Shown here piece by piece: positions 10,691 to 22,385 of a stretch of DNA of 64,000 nt. Under the pieces are notes generated by a model that worked only from the letters and a program-made list of their open reading frames with translations, did not search any database and was not told where the DNA came from. Every line of letters starts with the position of its first letter. Positions within the stretch are counted from its first letter, which is position 1. Made by a program: the position numbers and the translations under genes. Source of the DNA: Charina bottae (Eukaryota > Chordata > Lepidosauria > Squamata > Charinaidae); assembly GCA_023362775.1 (NCBI GenBank), contig JALMGJ010000004.1:33101429-33165428 (forward strand). The letters are read 5' to 3'.

Positions 10691-11544
10691 AAACATTGCT
10701 TAGCTTTTCAGATCATCCAAATTAAGATTGGAGCTTCCTACAAGACTGGACCTGGTTAATATTTGGATAGACTAGCAGAAAAGTCTAGGGGTCTAGGATA
10801 GACCGGAAACTTGAAAAAATGTCCGAGAAGAAGGGAATGACAAGCCACTTCTATATTGTTACCAAGTAAAAAGGCTTCAGGACACGTTCAGGAAGTTTTC
10901 AGGAGTCAAGCTTGACTCAGAGGAGATTATTCTGCACAAAGAAGCTACATTTGCAACAATCCCCTAATGTGGCAGAGGTTTTTCAAAAAATGTCCTCCAA
11001 AGGTTGCCATCAAATATTATTTCTGCAAATACTGTAAGCTTTTTCACTGCTAAAATACTTTTAATAATGAAGAAAATTTTCTTATGCAGATGGCAAAAGT
11101 TCTCAAGTTGGCACCCAAAGCAAAGACTATTATTACTAGCCCATCTGAAGGCACCATTCCAAGAAAATTTTAGAAAATAACTATAATTTGAATGCACTGA
11201 GGAAACAAAATGCATAGGGGGAGAGAGAGAAAACCATACTAAATATGTTAATTCTTTCAAGCAAAGCATGCAAACTTTCTAAGACTACAGGCATTTCTAA
11301 GTGGAAACTACAGAGACATAGCATACCCCCTGATTCTTTGCTTCAGTTGGTAAACCACAGGTGAAAACCCCAGATCACAAAACACAAATAACACTTGCAT
11401 GACCCTTTGAGTAATCTTTTCTTATTTGGACCATACCTTCAGTGGAGGCCATGCTAGCTTCTGTTGGTGTGGAGTATTAAATAGTGATCTAAAACCTCAC
11501 CTTTCAGTCTTAAGCCAGGTTCCCAAGGTAGTTTACATTATTGC
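10691..11544. other. Unique DNA, nothing recognised
   Basis: No gene recognised. The 101-codon minus-strand frame at 10964-11269 has no identifiable domain. Confidence 0.4.
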
Positions 11545-11557
11545 CATTTACTGTAAT

Positions 11558-11874
11558 TTTTTTTTCGTGTCAGAAGCACCAAGGCGCTTCTGTAGTGAGA
11601 GGATTTGCTGGTGTCATCACCGTTGCCCAGGGCACGCCCGAAGAGGCTCCTTCCATGTCCCTGTGATTTTTCCCACCAAAGTGGTATCTATTTATCTAAC
11701 TACATTTGCATGCTTCTGAACTGCTAGGTTGGCAGGAGCTGGGACAAATTGCCGGGAGCTCACTCCGGCACACGGCTCACGCTCTTGGGATTCAAACTGC
11801 CAAGCTGTCAGCCTCAATGGCCTCTGACTCAGCGTCTTAACCAGCATCTTAACCACTGAGCCACCATGGTCCCT
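11558..11874 (-). mobile_element. tRNA-derived SINE, second family
   Basis: The element is flanked by a perfect 13-bp TSD (CATTTACTGTAAT at 11545-11557 and 11875-11887). On the minus strand it starts GGGACCATGGTGGCTCAGTGG, carries the GAGTGAGCTCCCGGC-type core and ends in an A-rich tail. It belongs with the copies at 35664, 54877 and 56208. Confidence 0.85.
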
Positions 11875-14225
11875 CATTTACTGTAATATTACAGTTTTAA
11901 AACACACCAGGCTTTAAATGTATTTGTGCATAAGTGGGCCTAAACTGGATAGAAAGTTAGGGCCATACACTGGAATGTACCTTAATACCTAGCCTGCATC
12001 CCATCCTGTCTTTTGCTTTCTCAGCCCTTGTATTCAGTGACGAGATATGAAGAGGAGGTGGGTATAGGTTCTTTCAAATGTCCATTTGAGAGGTTCTTTC
12101 AAGAGGCAGCTATAACAAATGTGAATGAATATTAGTGGGTGTCTATGCTCCAAACGAAAAGCAAAATAAATTTTTTAAAGTTCTTATGAATTATCTAGCA
12201 GAACTGCCCAACAAAGATTGGATCATTATGGGGGATTGGAATGGTGTGGTAAATCCTTTTCTAGACAGAAAATCTGATAAGATTATTAAATCATACCAAG
12301 GTAAACTACCCAAGGTTTTTTTTGAACTTATGAATAATTTAGAAACAATTGATGCCTGGAGACATAAAATGGGTAATGTTAAGGATTTTACTTTTTTCTC
12401 AGATAGATTTCAATCTTATTCCAGGATAGATATGATATGGATTTCAAAAAAATTAGCAAACAAAAAATTAGGGACATGAAGATTTTGCCAAAAACAATGT
12501 CAGACCATAATGCAATTCAATTAGACTTACAAATTTTACAAACACCATTTAGATGGAGATTAAATGAATTCTTATTAAGAAACAAAGATTATTTAGAAGA
12601 GAGTAAGGTCAAATTAAGAGAGTTTTTTGAAATAAATATGCAAGATAATATGAATATAAATTCAGTCTGGGAGGCAAGTAAAGCGTATATGAGAGGCCAT
12701 TTTATCTCTTTAGGCAAGCATCAAAAAAAATGAACTTACAAAAATTTACAAAAATATGTGATCAAATCAAATTAAAAGAAACTGAACTCCAAAATAATCC
12801 AAGAGATAAAGATATTAAAAATCAAATTATCTTTTTACAGAAACAATTGGAAATATTAACAACTGAAGAATTGGAAAAAAAATTGAAGTATGCTAAACAA
12901 AGATATTTTCAACACACAAATAAAGCGGGTAAATGGCTGGCATTTAAGTTATGAAAAGAAGGGGAAAAATTATAAATAAAATAAATGATAAAGGGGTAGA
13001 ATTAAAAGATAACCAAAGTATTAAAAAAGCGTTCCATGAGTTTTTTACAATACTATACCAAAAAGAACAAATAGATACAGATAGGGTGGACAGATATTTA
13101 ATAGAAAGTTATTTGCAGAAAATATCTAAATCACAACAGGAAATGATTAATGAACCTATTACTGCTCAGGAAATCTCGAATGCCATTCAAAGACAAAAAG
13201 CAGGCAAAACGCCAGGTCCAGATGGATTTACTGCCATATATACAAACTTTTTCAAGATCAATTATTAATACCATATAATATATTACTAAATTCAATAATG
13301 ACTGGCAATGCAGTACCTGAGTCTTGGACCGACGCTAATATAATTTTGATTCCCAAGATAGACCAAGATCAAACCTTATGTAAAAATTTTAGACCAATCT
13401 CGCTGCTAAATACAGATTATAAAATTTTTACCACTATCTTGGCAAATAGATTAAAAATGGTTTTACAAGACATGATAAATATAGATCAATCTGGCTTCTT
13501 GCCAAAAAGAAATATTAAAGATAATATGAGAAACATTATAAATTTAATTGAGTATGCAAAAGAACACAAAGAAAAACAAATTTTATTATTATTCTTAGAT
13601 GCCGAAAAAGCCTTTGATAATTTAAATTGGGATTTTATGATTAAAACATTGAAAAATTTGGATTATGGTGAAAATTGTATTAATGCTATTCAGGCTACTT
13701 ATACACGGCAAACTGCCAAGATAGTGGTAAACGGTGATATAACTCAAAAATGTATTATAGGTAGGGGCACCAGACAAGGGTGCCCAATTTCACCCCTCCT
13801 ATTTATCTTAGTTTTAGAAGTTTTATTAGAAAAGATAAGAAAAGATAATCAGATCGAAGGGATAAAAATAAAACAGGAAAAACATACATTAAGGGCTTTT
13901 GCCGATGATGTGGTTATAACTTTACAAAATCCTGAAAATTTGATTAAACATTTGTTAAAAAAATACAAGACTTTGGTGAATTGGCTGGGTTTAAAATAAA
14001 CAATCAAAAAACAAAGATGATAAATTTAAATATGAATCAAAGTAATATACATAATATGGAACAACTTACGGGATTTGCAAATGTTAAAAAGCTAAGATAT
14101 CTGGGAGTGGAAATAACATCAAATAATTTGGATTTATTTAAGAACAATTATACAAAACTATGGAATAAAATAAAAATTGATTTACAAAATTGGACGAAAT
14201 TACAAATATCTTTTTTGGGTAGAAT

Positions 14226-17200
14226 TTGTTGTTTATTCGTTCAGTCGTTTCCGACTCTTCGTGATTTCATGGACCAGTCCACGCCAGAGCTTTCTGTCGG
14301 CCGTCACCATCCCCAGCTCCCCAATGGTTGAGTCCGTCACCTCCAGAATACCATCCATCCATCTTGCCCTTGGTCGGCCCCTCTTCCTTTTGCCTTCCAC
14401 TTTTCCTAGCATCAGCTTCTTCTCCAGGGTATCCTGTCTTCTCATTATGTGGCCAAAGTACTTCAGTTTTGCCTTTAATATCATTCCCTCAAGTGAGCAG
14501 TCTGGCTTGATTTCCTGGAGTATGGACTGGTTTGATCTTCTTGCAGTCCAAGGCACTCTCAGAATTTTCCTCCAACACCACAGTTCAAAAGCATCTATCT
14601 TCCTTCGCTCAGCCTTCCTTATGGTCCAGCTCTCACAGCCATAGGATACTACGGGGAATACCATTGCTTTAACTATGCGGACCTTTGTTGTCAGTGTGAT
14701 GTCTCTGCTCTTAACTATTTTATCAAGATTTGTCATTGCTTTCCTCCCAAGAAGTAGACGTCTTCTGATTTCCTGGCTGCAGTCAGCGTCTGCAGTAATC
14801 TTTGCGCCTAGAAATACAAAGTCTGTCACTGCCTCCACTTTTTCTCTCTCTATTTGCCAGTCATCAATCAAGCTCGTTGCCATAATCTTGGTTTTTTTGA
14901 GGTTTAACTGCAACCCAGCTTTTGCACTTTCTTCTTTCACCTTCGTCATAAGGCTCCTCAACTCCTCCTCACTTTCAGCCATCAAAGTGGTATCATCTGC
15001 ATATCTGAGATTGTTAATGTTTCTTCCAGCGATTTTAACTCCAGCCTTGGATTCCTCAAGCCCAGCATGTCGCATGATGTGTTCTGCATACAGGTTGAAT
15101 AGGTAGGGTGAGAGTATACAACCCTGCCGTACTCCTTTCCCAATCTTAAACCAGTCCGTTGTTCCGTGCTCTGTTCTTACCGTTGCTACTTGGTCGTTGT
15201 ACAGATTCCTCAGGAGGCAGACAAGATGACTTGGTATCCCCATACCACCAAGAACTTGCCACAATTTGTTATGATCCACACAGTCAAAGGCTTTAGAATA
15301 GTCAATAAAACAGAAATAGATGTTTTTCTGAAATTCCCTGGCTTTCTCCATTATCCAGCGGATATTGGCAATTTGGTCTCTAGTTCCTCTGCCTTTTCTA
15401 AACCCAGCTTGTACATCTGGCAATTCTCGCTCCATGAATTGCTGGAGTCTACCTTGCAAGATCTTGAGCATTACCTTACTGGCATGTGAAATAAGTGCCA
15501 CTGTTCGATAGTTTGAACATTCTTTAGTGCTTCCCTTTTGTGGTATGGGGATATAAGTTGATTTTTTCCAATCTGATGGCCATTCTTGTGTTTTCCAAAT
15601 TTGCTGGCATATGGCATGCATCACCTTGACAGCATCATCTTGCAAGATTTTAAACAGTTCAGCTGGGATACCATCGTCTCCTGCTGCCTTGTTATTAGCA
15701 ATGCTTCTTAAGGCCCATTCAACCTCACTCTTCAGGATGTCTGGCTCTAACTCACTGACCACACCGTCAAAGCTATCTCCAATATTATTATCCTTCCTAT
15801 ACAGATCTTCCGTATATTCTTGCCACCTTTTCTTTATCTCTTCTGCTTCTGTTAGGTCCTTACCATCTTTGTTTTTGATCATACCCATTTTTGCCTGGAA
15901 TTTTCCTCCGATGTTTCTAATTTTCTGGAAGAGGTCTCTTGTCCTTCCTATTCTATTGTCTTCTTCCACTTCCGCACATTGCTTGTTTAAAAATAATTCC
16001 TTATCTCTTCTGGCTAACCTCTGGAATTTTGCATTTAATTGGGCATATCTCCCCCTATCACTGTTGCCTTTTGCTTTCCTTCTTTCATGGGCTACTTCCA
16101 GTGTTTCAGCAGACAGCCATCTTGCCTTCTTGGTTTTCTTTTTCTTTGGGACGTTTTTTGTTGCCGCCTCCTGAACAATGTTGCGAACTTCTGTCCATAG
16201 TTCTTCTGGGACCCTATCTACTAAATCTAGTCCCTTAAATCTATTCTTCACCTCCACTGCATATTCCTTAGGAATATTAGTGAGCTCATATCTAACTGAT
16301 CTGTGGGTCTTCCCTATTCTCTTTAGTCTGATTCTAAATTGTGCAATAAGAAGTTCGTGATCTGAACTACAGTCAGCTCCAGGTCTTGTTTTTACCAACT
16401 GTATAGATGTCCGCCACCTTTGGCTGCAAAGGATGTAGTCAATCTGATTTCGGTGTCGACCATCTGGTGAAGTCCATGTATAAAGTCGTCTTTTAGGTTG
16501 TTGGAAGAGAGTGTTTGTTATGCACAGTGAGTTGTCTTGGCAAAATTCTATCAGCCTATGTCCTGCTTCATTTTGTTCTCCCAGACCATGCTTGCCTGTA
16601 ATTCCAGGTGTCGTCTGACTACCCACCTTAGCATTCCAGTCTCCTGTAATGAAAATAACATCTCTTTTTGGTGTATTATCTAGTAGGTGCTGCAGATCCT
16701 CATAGAACTGATCTACTTCTGCTTCTTCAGCATCTGTGGTTGGGGCGTATATTTGGATCACTGTGATGTTAAATGGCTTACCCTGAATTCAAATTGAGAT
16801 CATTCTATCGTTTTTTGGATTGTATCCAAGCACTGCTTTAGCCACTTTATTATTAATTATGAAGGCTACTCCATTTCTTCTGTGGTCCTCTTGTCCACAG
16901 TAGTAGATCTGGTGGTCATCTGATGTGAAGTGGCCCATTCCAGTCCATTTCAGTTCACTGACACCTAAAATGTCTATATTTAATCTTGACACCTCACCAA
17001 TAACCACATCCAATTTGCCCTGGCTCATAGATCTTACATTCCAGGTTCCTATGGTGTGTTGATCTTTAGAACATCGGATTCGTCGTTCACCACCAGCACC
17101 GTCGGCCGCTAGCCGTCCTTTCGGCTTTGAGCTAGCTGCGTCATCACATCTGGGGCTAGTTGAACGTATCCTCTGTTCCTCCCCAGTAGCATTTTGACCA

Positions 17201-17465
17201 TCTTCCGACCTGGGAGTCCCATCTTCCGATGGTATACCGACATACAGTATCTTTGGTTGTACTGATCCATTTAGTTTTCATGGCAAGAATACTGGGGTGG
17301 GTTGCCATTACCTTCCCCAGGGATCGTATTTAGTCTGACCTCTCTGCCACGACCTTCCCGTCTTGGGTGTCCCTTCACGGTTTAGCTCATGGTTTCATTG
17401 AGGTGCTTAAGCTCCAGCACCACGACAAGGTAACAATCTCCTTTGCTGGAGTAAATAAATAAATA
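14226..17465 (-). mobile_element. Full-length BovB (RTE clade) LINE, antisense in L1
   Basis: This 3240-bp RTE-clade LINE is inserted antisense in L1 ORF2. The TSD is 11 bp with one mismatch (TTGGGTAGAAT at 14215-14225; TTGGATAGAAT at 17466-17476). Its 3' end reads GAGTCGGAAACGACTGAACG and ends in AACAACAA, as in other BovB copies. The 5' part (17030-17460) has a roughly 400-bp leader starting near CCTTGTCGTGGTGCTGGAGC. The length matches a complete BovB. Two other subfamily or truncated copies lie at 24747 and 42182. Confidence 0.95.
14233..17028 (-). pseudogene. BovB endonuclease-reverse transcriptase, one premature stop
   Basis: A single polyprotein of 931 codons from the ATG at 17028, interrupted once by TGA at 16789-16791. 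The base change is what CpG decay (CGA to TGA) would give. The frame is open upstream of the ATG to about 17280 and contains IGTWNVRSM just before it. Domains: APE endonuclease (SELKWTG; ITGDWNAKVG near 16640; DYILCSQRW; SSDHELL near 16370); a linker; RT with FCFIDYSKAFDCVDH near 15300, GVRQGCILSPYLFNLYAEH near 15110 and catalytic YADD at 14992-15003; and a C-terminal domain (GCESWTIRKAERRKIDAFE) ending KSRKRLNE. No frameshift occurs in 2.8 kb, in contrast with the L1 around it. It copies BovB RNA, and 3' ends like this one are thought to be used by BovB-tailed SINEs. Confidence 0.93.
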
Positions 17466-19334
17466 TTGGATAGAATATCAACAATAAAAATGAATATCCT
17501 TCCAAAAATTGTTTTTTTATTTCAATCAATACCAATTGTGATAACAGATAAGACGTTTCAAAATTGGCAGCGAGATTTGGCTAAGTTTTTTTGGCAGGGT
17601 AAAAAAACAAGGATAAAATATAAATTCTTACAAGATACCAAAGATAATGGGGGTTTTGACCTTCCAAACTTAAAATTATATTACGAGGCTTGTGTTCTTT
17701 GTTGTCTTAGAGATTGGATAAAACTGGATAATAAAAAATTACTTAATCTAGAAGGACATGATCTCAAATTTGGATGGCACGGTTACCTCTGGTATCATAA
17801 AATCAAAGCTAATTTGGCATTTAATTATCACCCTATTAGGAAATCAATTTTAAAAGTTTGGCTTAAATATAAAAATACACTTGTACATAATATACCTCTG
17901 TGGATTTCGCCACAAGAAGCATTTACGTGGCATGGAAATTTGAATGCAGGAAATTGGCTAACATATAAGGATTTATTAAGATTTGAAGGATTAGATTATA
18001 AATTAAAATCAAGAGAAGATTTATTAAAAGAAGGGTTTAATTGTAATTGGTTTACATATATACAGATGAAAGAACAGTTCAAAGCGGACAATAAAATATT
18101 TAAGTTTAAAGAGAATGTGGCTAAATGGGACAATGTGTTATGGAAAGATAAAGACCACCTGATTGCAAAAATTTATAAGATATTAATACAAACTAATTCG
18201 ATAAATTTAACAAAGAAGAAATGTATGATTAAATGGGAAGAGAATTTAGGCCATAATATTCAAATTGATATTTGGGAAAATATGTGGTTAAAAGATTTAA
18301 AATTTACATTAAATTATAATATGAAAGAGAATTTTTACAAAAGGAAGTACAGGTGGTACTTAACTCCTAACACATTGTCAAAAATGAACAATAGAATATC
18401 TAATAGGTGTTGGAAATGTAAAAAAGAAGTGGGTACATTTTTCCATCTTTGGTGGACCTGCCAAAAAACTAAAAAAATATTGGAATATGATACATCAAAC
18501 TATAAGTGAAATACTGAAAGAAAATTTAATTAAAGAACCAGATATGTACTTATTGGGATTTTTAAAGCCAGATATATATAAGAAACATGGAAAACTATTA
18601 TTTTATTTAATAATAGCGGCCAGAGTTACTTTTGCAAAACATTGGAAAGAGGACTGTTCACCTACAATTGAAGAGTGGTTATTAAAAATAATGGATTTTG
18701 CTCAGATGGCCAAGCTAACGGACCTATTAAATGATAAAAATATGGAAGAATTTAATTTATGTTGGGGTCCATTTTATAAATATATAGAAAAAATTCAAAA
18801 AATACAGATAGAGAATTAATGTAAATAAGATTTGTTTTTGTAAATAATTAAGCAATTATACTAAAACTATGCAGAATTAGTTGTAGAAAATAAGGATGAG
18901 AAAGTAGGAAGCCCATTTTATTTTTTTTATTTTTGTGTGTGTGTGGAGTTTTTTCTTTCTTTCTTTCTTTCTTTTGATGAAGAATAGTATAGAGAGATAT
19001 TGGGGAGTTAGAAAGTATAGAAGGTAAGAGTAGGTAGAGGAGGGGAAGAGACAGAAAGTTTTGAAGAAGGGGAAAGAGGTGAAAGAGAGTTAAAGGAGAG
19101 GAGGTCAAGTAGGACTTAAGAACGAGAAGAGAAAGAAAAAGGGGTTTGTAATAGAGGGTAAAGATGTATTTTAATATTAAAAGAAGTTTGAAGGTTATGT
19201 CTTGTCTAATGTTTTTTTATGTATGTGGATGTTTTTTGTTTTTCTTTATGTACATGTATATGTACTGTATGTTATTGGTGTAAAAATAAAGAGTTTACAA
19301 TAAAAAATTAAGAAAAAAACAAATGTGAATGAAT

Positions 19335-19869
19335 GAATGATTACAGTACTCATTGTGATATTAGATCCAGATAAAGCAGAATTGGATAACTGCATAGAAT
19401 GTGCTACTCGTGTTTGAGTAAATAAACATAAAGCTCTTCTTCAAAACTTATCACTCGATATGAGGAGAAAAAGAGACCCAATGGAATGGACATAGAGCCT
19501 TATTTTCCAACCATGTTTAGCCTCATGTGATTAATAGAATGCCTGATGAGAAATAAATCTCCTTAAGACCAGTAGACAGTTCTAGTGGCATTTTGGCTTT
19601 TGGAGTTAGTGAAGTCCTAAAACACTTAGCAGGCATGCGCGTGCGCACACACACACACTCTTTTATTTCATTCTAGATTTGAATGAAATACAAATACACA
19701 TGGTTGATTTCTTGGTTTATCAAGAACCTGAGCCTAGGAGGGGTGGAACTGATGAACATGAGATTGCTGAACAGGTTCTCAGCAGCAGTTCAAGGTCACA
19801 CCCCATTACATCCAAAACATACTTTCCCACAGGGATAAATCTTTGAGAATATCTTCCTTGCTAACTTAG
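19335..19869. other. Unique DNA with short CA run
   Basis: No gene recognised; a (GC/CA) run lies near 19636-19660. Confidence 0.4.
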
Positions 19870-20292
19870 AAATTCAAACAGCAGTTGGATCCTGTTCATT
19901 TTGATGACACAGACAGGATTCTCACAGTTGTTAGCTCGGCCACCTGTGTATTAGAACCATGCCTCTTTTGGCTGGCTAAGGCCTCCTGGGAGGTGATGTG
20001 TAGTTGGGTCCTCGTGGTGGATAATTCTTCCTTGAGAAAGGATGTTGTCCTCCCATCTCTTAAAGAGGCAGTAGTTTGCCCTTTCCTCAAGAAGCCATCG
20101 CTGGACCCTACAGTACTGGACTATTTTCATCTAATTTCTGGGGGAGGTTGTGGAGAAGTGGTTGTGCAGCAGCTCCAGAGAACCCTGGAGGAAATAGATT
20201 ATCTGCAACCTTTTTAGGTAGGATTCAGACCTGGGTATGGGACTGAAATGGCATTGATCACACTTGTGGTTGACATCTGATGGGAATGGGCT

Positions 20293-20410
20293 TATTTATT
20301 TATTTATTACATTTATATGGCTGCCCATCTCGCTGAACATGACTCTGGGTGGTGTACAACCAACAGTTAAAACAATGTCACAACTGTTAAAAACACTTTA
20401 AAAAATAAAG
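20293..20410 (-). mobile_element. L2/CR1-type 3' tail fragment in antisense
   Basis: TATTTATTTATTACATTTATATGGCTGCCC.. followed by GACTCTGGGTGGTGTACAA is the antisense form of the tail that ends the L2 copies at 22330 and 53840. It interrupts the sense L2 relic. Confidence 0.6.
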
Positions 20411-21183
20411 AAAAACAAGATTGTGGGAGAAGAACATCCATCTAAACAATACAACCATCACGCAGGCTCCCCATGGGATCCCCAAGGTTGCTGGGAGATC
20501 CATGTTGGATGGGGGTGATACATCCATCTTTGGCCTTCTTGACCTTTCTGCTTTCGATGCCATCAATCATGTTATCTTTGGGCTCTGGGAATTGGGAATG
20601 GTGGTATGATCAGTGTTGATTGGGGAGGAGAGGTCCAGACCATGGCCCCTGCTTTGCAGGGTCCCACAATATTTGGTTCTCTCTCCATCCAATGGCATGG
20701 AATGAAGTATCATCAGTACCCTTACCCAGCTTTACATCTTCACCCCTGGCCACCCAAGTGATGCCATGGAGATTCTGCCTTGGTGTCTGGAGGCTGTGGG
20801 GGTTTGGATGGGGAACAACATGTTTCAGCTCAAGCCTAGCAAGACTGACTGGCTTTGGGTATTAGGGCCCCTTGGTTTCAGGGATTTTCCATCTTTCCTT
20901 CTGTATGTAGTCACATTTTCCCAAGCAAAATGAGTGCTGCAATCTGGGGGTCCTCCTGGACTCATGGTTCCTGTTTTCAGAACAGGTGGCAGCTGTGTCC
21001 AGGAGGGCCTTTGCACAGCTTCATGCTGTGCATCTGTTGTGTCCTTTCCTGTACTGTGAGGTTTTACTCATAGTCATTCATGCCTTAGTCATCTCACAAA
21101 CATACTATTGCAATGAGGCTGCCCTTGAAGAGCATGTGGAAGCTACAGCTGGTACAGAATGTGTGGCATGGGCAGTAATGTAT

Positions 21184-21828
21184 GAATTGTGGGATAATGC
21201 TGGCTTATGCGGTTAAAGGTGCAGAGTAACCAGACAGAGTGCAGCATTTATGGCAAAAATGTTTACTTGTAATAAAAGGCAATAAATGTATATACAGTTA
21301 CATTATTGCAGAAAAGGAAAAAACAAACCTATAAGCAAAGTTTCGTTCCTTGGTTCCATTGACAGACATGAAGGAGCCACGATGCCATGGCCTACATACA
21401 CAGCCATGGCATGCAGCACTCAGAAGCAGAACACACACAAGAACATGGCTAAAAGACCGGACAGGAGTCAAGAAGCATAGACCCATAGTTCACAGCTGAG
21501 ATATACACTTGTTTCAGCTTTCTGATTGGTGGAACCTTAGAATCATGGGTCAACTTAACAAAGCCTAAAGCGTTCAGAATTGCACATACTATAAACCGCC
21601 ATGAGATGGCAGTGTTGCATCTAACCAAGCATATTGTTTCACCCCCCGAAAGGGGGGCTTTGGTTCCCATGGAATAGTTATTTCGGACTGAGACAATAAC
21701 ATCACATGATGCAGTTGCACCTGCTTTATCAGTGAATTTGTTTTGAGAACGCTACAGATGAATAGTAAACAGAAAAGTACACAGATAGTACAGAAAGTGA
21801 TTTGCTTTTTCACAGGAAACCCTGACAT
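21184..21828 (-). mobile_element. LTR-like insertion between 27-bp direct repeats
   Basis: A 645-bp block interrupts the L2 relic. On the minus strand it starts TGTCAGGGTTTCC and ends CCCACAATTCA, giving TG...CA ends as in a solo LTR; one such base overlaps each flank. A perfect 8-bp hairpin arm (CCCCCC..GGGGGG) lies at 21641-21656. The flanks share a perfect 27-bp direct repeat (21157-21183 and 21829-21855), far longer than the 4-6 bp of LTR elements. No internal retroviral genes are present. It could be a solo LTR with a coincidental flank duplication, or a different element type. Confidence 0.6.
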
Positions 21829-21904
21829 GAATGTGTGGCATGGGCAGTAATGTATTACACCTCAGCTCCTCAAGCTGCACTGGTTGCCAGTTTGTTTCCA
21901 TGTT

Positions 21905-21970
21905 TATTATTTAAATTTATCCCTGCCCATCTCCCCGAATAGGGGACTCTTGAAATGTTCATTTCAAGAT
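21905..21970 (-). mobile_element. Short L2-type tail fragment
   Basis: TTTAAATTTATCCCTGCCCATCTCCCCGAAT.. breaks the L2 relic. It resembles the antisense tails at 36060 and 49560. Confidence 0.45.
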
Positions 21971-22385
21971 GCTGGTTGTAATTTATAAAGCCCTACGTAG
22001 CATGGGACTGGGTTATCTGAGGGACTGCATCTCCCCAGTTATGTGTACCCATCCGTTTAGGTCCAGTAGAAGGGGCATGCTCCAGGTTCTGTCTTCTAAG
22101 GAATGCCATCTGGCAGGACCCAGAAAGAGAGTTTTTTCCGTCATGGCACCTGCCTTCTGGAATATCATTCCCACAGATATTAGATTGGTCCTGACCCTGT
22201 CGGCCTTTTGTAAGGAGTCAGGAGGTGTGGCTGAGCCTGTACATTGGTTATGTTGAATTGTTTGATGAGTCTATATGTGTTGTTTTTCTGTTTTTCTGGG
22301 TTGTTTTTTTTTTCTTTTTAATATTGTTAGCCACTCAGAATTTGAGATGGGTGGCCATATAAATTGAAACAAACAAACAAACTTC

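Larger units (their letters stand above)
12135..18819 (+). pseudogene. L1 ORF2p (endonuclease-reverse transcriptase), broken
   Basis: ORF2 encodes the nuclease and reverse transcriptase that L1 uses to copy its RNA into genomic DNA. Visible parts in order: APE endonuclease from VYAPNE and GDWNG, with MSDHNA near 12500; the RT fingers (AGKTPGPDG near 13205); FRPISLLN near 13390; LDAEKAFD near 13600; RQGCPISPLLF near 13775; the catalytic FADD near 13898. The frame then runs into BovB at 14225 and resumes at 17466 with ISTIKMNILPKIVFLFQ. The C-terminal region includes RCWKCKKEVGTFFHLWWTC-type Cys/His residues (near 18410-18450). The reading frame shifts about seven times (near 12470, 12730, 12950, 13270-13300, 13985 and 18490, plus the BovB break), but the pieces between are long and almost free of stops. 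Several shifts lie at A or T runs. The product is not functional as assembled. Confidence 0.92.
12131..19317 (+). mobile_element. 5'-truncated L1 split by a BovB insertion
   Basis: An L1 retrotransposon lies between two copies of a 17-bp TSD (AACAAATGTGAATGAAT at 12114-12130 and 19318-19334). Without the BovB at 14226-17465 it is about 3.95 kb long. It starts inside the endonuclease domain and ends with a roughly 500-bp 3' UTR (purine-rich, with a CTTT repeat near 18950) and an A-rich tail at 19290-19317. The truncation at the 5' end is typical of target-primed reverse transcription. ORF1 and the L1 promoter are absent, so it could not have moved again. Confidence 0.93.
19870..22385 (+). pseudogene. 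L2-type LINE ORF2 relic, with nested insertions
   Basis: L2-clade reverse transcriptase remnants occur in order: LKKPSLDPTVLDYF near 20090; FRPGYGTEMALITLVVD near 20225; LLDLSAFDAINH near 20540; the NLGVLLDSW..AAVSRRAFAQLH block near 20940-21030; then the C-terminal LQLVQN..LHWLPV-type region, split by the insertion at 21184-21828 and continuing to about 22250. A 3' tail (GCCACTCAGAATTTGAGATGGGTGGCCATATAAA) follows at about 22330. Many stops and shifts are present. The same element is better preserved, antisense, at 49540-51296. Confidence 0.85.

Noticed and set aside
14177..16360. Plus-strand open frames opposite BovB
   Set aside because: They are antisense shadows of the BovB ORF with no family motifs of their own.
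14233..16761. 842-codon ORF as a host gene
   Set aside because: It is the BovB endonuclease-reverse transcriptase, with YADD, LINE ends and a TSD around the element.
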